This document shows positions 6,421 through 8,688 of a stretch of DNA of 8,688 nucleotides, piece after piece. Under the pieces are notes generated by a model. That model ran no database searches. It was not told the origin of the DNA and saw only the letters and a list, made by a program, of their open reading frames with translations. Each line of letters opens with the position of its first letter. Within the stretch, counting starts at the first letter, position 1. The translations under genes and the position numbers were made by a program. The DNA comes from a bacterium (GTDB lineage: Bacteria > Bacillota > Clostridia > Oscillospirales > Acutalibacteraceae): positions 1 through 8,688 of the forward strand of contig JAHKXX010000137.1 in the NCBI GenBank assembly GCA_020627425.1. Direction: 5' to 3'.

Positions 6421-6448
6421 AATATATTCATTAAGAAAAAATTGTCAC
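6421..6448 (-). promoter_or_regulatory. Possible promoter of the SpoIIQ-like gene
   Basis: On the minus strand GTGACA (complement of 6443-6448) and TATATT (complement of 6421-6426) are separated by 16 nt, each with one mismatch to sigma-A consensus. The -35 box begins just past the leuA terminator, which implies separate transcription of this gene. Surrounding sequence is AT-rich, so chance matches are possible. Confidence 0.45.
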
Positions 6449-6449
6449 C

Positions 6450-6490
6450 GATAAAAATGCCGTTTTCCCTCAACGAGAAAACGGCATTTT
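6450..6490 (-). terminator. Intrinsic terminator of leuA
   Basis: A 14-bp perfect stem (6454-6467 with 6477-6490, core ATGCCGTTTTC) has a nine-base loop and starts 22 nt after the leuA stop codon. On the minus strand it runs directly into TTTTTATCGG. The A-run on the other side makes it potentially bidirectional. Confidence 0.88.
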
Positions 6491-6512
6491 ATAAATATAT
6501 TAAAATTTAAAT

Positions 6513-8201
6513 TTATATTTTAAATTCAAGCTCACAGCCGGATCTGTTTATAGCACAGAGTATACCGCGCACGGAAGCCTTGAATATACCGTGTGATATA
6601 CCCACACCAAAGATCTTTTTTCCGTCGGGGGTTTTCAGCTGTATATAAGAGATAGCCTTTGAGTCGGAGCCTTCCGAGATAGCATGCTCGCTGTAGTTGA
6701 TAAACTTAAAGCCTGTAACGCCTATTGTTTTCAGTGCGTGGAAAAACGCGTCTATAGGACCGTTGCCTTTGCCGTGTACGGTGACGTCCCTGTTCTCCTT
6801 TACCAGATGGATAACGCCGTCAAACGTAGCCTCGTCGTTGCCTGTATTGTTTATGGTATGCTTGACGAGCCACAGCTTTTGCTCTATGTCGATATAGTTT
6901 TTATTGAATACCTCCATCAGCTCATCAGGCAGCAGTTCTCTGCCGAGCTTGTCACATTCAGCCTTGACCAGCGCACCAAACTCGGGGTGCATAGCTTTCG
7001 GCAGCTCATAGCCGAAGTTATTCTGCATAATAAATGCAGCGCCGCCCTTACCGGACTGAGAGTTTATTCTGATGATAGGCTCATACTGTCTGCCTACATC
7101 AGCCGGGTCAATAGGCAGATAGGGTATCTCCCACTTATCGCTGCCGGTTTCCTTTACATACTTAAAGCCCTTATTGATAGCGTCCTGATGAGAGCCGGAG
7201 AAGGCGGTAAACACCAGATCGCCCACATACGGCTGTCTTTCGCCTATCTTCATTTTTGTACAGCGTTCAAATATTTCTCTGTACTTAGGCAGGTTACTGA
7301 AGTCAAGCTGAGGGTCTACGCCCTGAGTATACATATTCAGACCCACTGTAACGATGTCGAGGTTTCCCGTGCGTTCGCCGTTTCCGAAGAGTGTACCCTC
7401 TATTCTGTCGGCACCGGCCAGCAGACCAAGCTCTGCTCCGGCAACTCCCGTACCTCTGTCGTTATGGGGGTGCAGGCTGATAATAGCGCAGTCGCGGTTT
7501 TTGATATGCTTTATAAAGTACTCTATCTGGTCTGCATAGGTATTAGGCGTACACATCTCTACTGTATTTGGCAGATTGAGGATTATGGGGTTCTCTTTAG
7601 TGGGCTTTATAACGTCCATAACAGCCTCGCAGATCCTGACGGAGTTTTCGACCTCTGTACCTGAGAAGCTTTCGGGGGAGTATTCCAGTCTGAAATTGGT
7701 ATCCCCGTCATAGTTATCTATAAGTTCCTTTATAAGCTTTGCACCCTCTACGGCAATATCTATGATACCGTCCATATCCTTTTGGAACACGACTTTTCTC
7801 TGTAATGTAGAGGTTGAGTTATAGAAATGCACTATAACATTTTTTGCGCCCTTTACTGCCTCAAAGGTCTTACGGATAAGGTGTTCTCTTGCCTGTACAA
7901 GCACCTGTATAGTAACATCATCAGGAATATGGTTGCCCTCTATAAGCTCGCGGCATATCTCGTACTCTGTTTCCGATGCAGAGGGAAAGCCTATCTCTAT
8001 TTCCTTAAAGCCCATATCGCACAGTGCGTGGAAGAATTCCAGCTTTTGTTCAAGGTTCATAGGATCCACAAGCGCCTGATTTCCGTCGCGCAGATCTACA
8101 GAGCACCATATAGGTGCTTTTGTAATAGTTTTTGTCGGCCATTCCCGGTTTTCAAGCTGTATCTGCCTGAAGGGAATATATTTTTTAAAGCCTTTTTCCA
8201 T
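6513..8201 (-). CDS. leuA: 2-isopropylmalate synthase (562-residue LeuA type)
   Basis: This cytoplasmic enzyme (EC 2.3.3.13) condenses acetyl-CoA with 2-ketoisovalerate to 2-isopropylmalate, the first committed step of leucine synthesis. The opening WCSVDLRDGNQALVDPM (32-48) is characteristic of the longer LeuA form found in Corynebacterium and Mycobacterium and in many Clostridia. The DRE-TIM barrel includes D36/R38/D39, the metal pair H244/H246 in HPHNDRG (244-250) and GNGERTGN (273-280). A linker follows with FSGSHQDAINKG (334-345) and SGKGGAAF (383-390). The C-terminal part (about 440-562), with GNGPIDAFFHAL and GVGISHGIFKASVRG, is the LeuA dimer/allosteric domain that binds leucine for feedback inhibition. 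The length is normal and no motif is missing. The ATG has GGAGG (complement of 8211-8215) 9 nt upstream. The gene is followed by its own terminator, so it appears monocistronic, and it is preceded by a leucine-type T-box. Confidence 0.96.
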   Translation of the reverse strand: MEKGFKKYIPFRQIQLENREWPTKTITKAPIWCSVDLRDGNQALVDPMNLEQKLEFFHALCDMGFKEIEIGFPSASETEYEICRELIEGNHIPDDVTIQVLVQAREHLIRKTFEAVKGAKNVIVHFYNSTSTLQRKVVFQKDMDGIIDIAVEGAKLIKELIDNYDGDTNFRLEYSPESFSGTEVENSVRICEAVMDVIKPTKENPIILNLPNTVEMCTPNTYADQIEYFIKHIKNRDCAIISLHPHNDRGTGVAGAELGLLAGADRIEGTLFGNGERTGNLDIVTVGLNMYTQGVDPQLDFSNLPKYREIFERCTKMKIGERQPYVGDLVFTAFSGSHQDAINKGFKYVKETGSDKWEIPYLPIDPADVGRQYEPIIRINSQSGKGGAAFIMQNNFGYELPKAMHPEFGALVKAECDKLGRELLPDELMEVFNKNYIDIEQKLWLVKHTINNTGNDEATFDGVIHLVKENRDVTVHGKGNGPIDAFFHALKTIGVTGFKFINYSEHAISEGSDSKAISYIQLKTPDGKKIFGVGISHGIFKASVRGILCAINRSGCELEFKI

Positions 8202-8263
8202 TTTTACCTACCTCCGATAATATTTATGACGACTGAAGGGAAAGTGATTATTATTATTTGTCT

Positions 8264-8300
8264 GCCTGACATTTGCAATGATCGGTGCCGAATGTCAAGC
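8264..8300 (-). other. Extra hairpin between the T-box terminator and leuA
   Basis: GCTTGACATT (complement of 8291-8300) pairs with AATGTCAGGC (complement of 8264-8273) over 10 bp with one G-U pair, around a 17-nt loop. It starts 3 nt beyond the T-run of the T-box terminator. No T-run follows it, so it is not a second terminator. It may stabilise the read-through transcript, and its role is unknown. Confidence 0.5.
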
Positions 8301-8302
8301 AC

Positions 8303-8562
8303 AAAAGCCCGTCCCCGGTCACAAGGACAAGGGACGGGCATAAAAGCTCGTGGTACCACCCAAATTCAGATACTCAGGTATCTCTTTGCGGCCTCAGCAA
8401 AGGCACAGACCGATAACGAGGTCATCCGTTCTGCACTACGTATCGCACAGAAAACTCAGGAACGAGCTATACACACAGCAGGCGTCTCCGTCTTTCACCG
8501 ACCGACGTTTCTCTATACACGCCTTTACCGTATCTTTTTTCCTTCACAGTCTCTATTCTTAT
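8303..8562 (-). promoter_or_regulatory. T-box riboswitch leader of leuA, leucine-type (CUC specifier proposed)
   Basis: This is a tRNA-sensing leader: uncharged tRNA stabilises an antiterminator and allows leuA transcription. The conserved T-box, GGGTGGTACCACG, is the complement of 8349-8361. The terminator is GCCCGTCCC with GGGACGGGC (complement of 8331-8339 and 8307-8315), followed by TTTT. The competing antiterminator uses the CGTCCC arm. Stem I shows a lower helix AAGGA/TTCCT (complement of 8539-8544 and 8458-8462), a middle helix GGCGT/ACGCC, the AGAGA segment and an apical GGTGAAA (complement of 8493-8499). The unpaired 3' side just above the lower helix reads AGCTCG. CUC (complement of 8464-8466), a leucine codon followed by a purine, is therefore the likely specifier and fits leuA. 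Hairpins TTTGC/GCAAA and GATAC/GTATC precede the T-box. The T-box identity is firm; the specifier is a hand-folded inference. Confidence 0.93.
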
Positions 8563-8568
8563 ATCCCC

Positions 8569-8597
8569 ATTATACACCCCTCACCCTCTCTTGTCAA
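8569..8597 (-). promoter_or_regulatory. Consensus sigma-A promoter of the T-box/leuA transcript
   Basis: On the minus strand a perfect TTGACA (complement of 8592-8597) and a perfect TATAAT (complement of 8569-8574) are 17 nt apart. Transcription should start near 8562, giving a 361-nt leader. The -35 box directly abuts the end of the dispersed repeat at 8598. A maximal promoter under attenuation control is typical of T-box genes. Confidence 0.92.
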
Positions 8598-8688
8598 GGC
8601 GCAGTGCCTGCGCGGTCGATTCGCGCACTCTGATTGATGTTACCACCTACCTATCGGCACGCGTACGAGCGGGGTTTATTGTCCCTCT
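8598..8688 (-). repeat. Dispersed structured repeat, right-hand inverted copy (runs to the window edge)
   Basis: This is the reverse-complement counterpart of 268-358: 20 identical bases at 8598-8617, 15 identical at 8656-8670, about 62 of 73 over the core, and weaker similarity out to 8688. It may continue beyond the window. It has only the single unit, unlike the tandem copies on the left. It faces leuA in the same sense that the left copies face the pullulanase gene, and ends exactly where the leuA -35 box begins. Confidence 0.85.

Noticed and set aside
6684..7664. 326-codon plus-strand frame opposite leuA
   Set aside because: It is a shadow of the well-supported leuA gene, with a composition unlike any protein family and no ribosome binding site.
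8264..8300. Second terminator or second T-box in tandem
   Set aside because: No T-tract follows the hairpin, and no second GGTGG-type T-box sequence or specifier stem is seen.
7827..8633. 268-codon plus-strand frame over the leuA 5' end and T-box
   Set aside because: It crosses the leuA start, the T-box and the promoter on the opposite strand; all strong signals there read leftward.
268..8688. Composite transposon bounded by inverted repeats
   Set aside because: The inverted elements enclose 8 kb of ordinary metabolic genes with no transposase or recombinase, and the left side has tandem copies. Separate dispersed repeats explain this better.

Overview
The window looks like a chromosomal segment of a gut Bacillota (Clostridia), most like Ruminococcus or a close relative. 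The evidence is AGGAGG-type ribosome binding sites, TTGACA/TATAAT promoters, a T-box leader, a cell-surface starch-debranching enzyme, a SpoIIQ-like membrane peptidase homologue and heavy use of ATA and other A/T-ending codons. The genus call is inference. Nothing here looks like a phage, plasmid or defence island.

Layout. Positions 1-60 hold the last 19 codons of a rightward gene. Positions 61-443 are non-coding and rich in short repeats: four heptamers, a GC hairpin, and two identical 47-bp direct copies of a structured repeat. A sigma-A type promoter (444-473) then reads into a large surface pullulanase (587-3757, TTG start) and, 30 nt later, a small two-helix membrane protein with a YcxB-like C-terminal half (3788-4336). 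A 252-nt spacer with weak hairpins follows. A second strong promoter (4526-4554) drives a DRE-TIM metallolyase ('aldolase catalytic domain' family, 4589-5569) that ends at a strong terminator (5579-5618).

From 5612 onward the genes read leftward. They are a SpoIIQ-like LytM/M23 protein (5612-6379) with its own likely promoter, and leuA (6513-8201), which encodes the 562-residue form of 2-isopropylmalate synthase. leuA ends in its own terminator. It is preceded by a 361-nt leader that starts from a perfect TTGACA-N17-TATAAT promoter and contains a complete T-box riboswitch with a proposed CUC (leucine) specifier.

How the parts work together. The pullulanase debranches starch or glycogen at the cell surface; the YcxB-like protein is probably co-transcribed but has no known role. 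leuA makes the first committed intermediate of leucine synthesis and should be switched on when tRNA-Leu is uncharged. The DRE-TIM protein shares its fold with LeuA, but its substrate is unknown.

The most unusual signal is a dispersed repeat family. Tandem copies lie upstream of the pullulanase promoter, and an inverted copy ends exactly at the -35 box of leuA. Relative to the downstream gene both sets face the same way, and a possible decayed copy lies near 4343-4376. No wholly new multi-gene system is evident. The best candidates for new biology are this promoter-linked repeat, the unassigned DRE-TIM lyase, and the pullulanase's C-terminal set of repeats with a transmembrane anchor.
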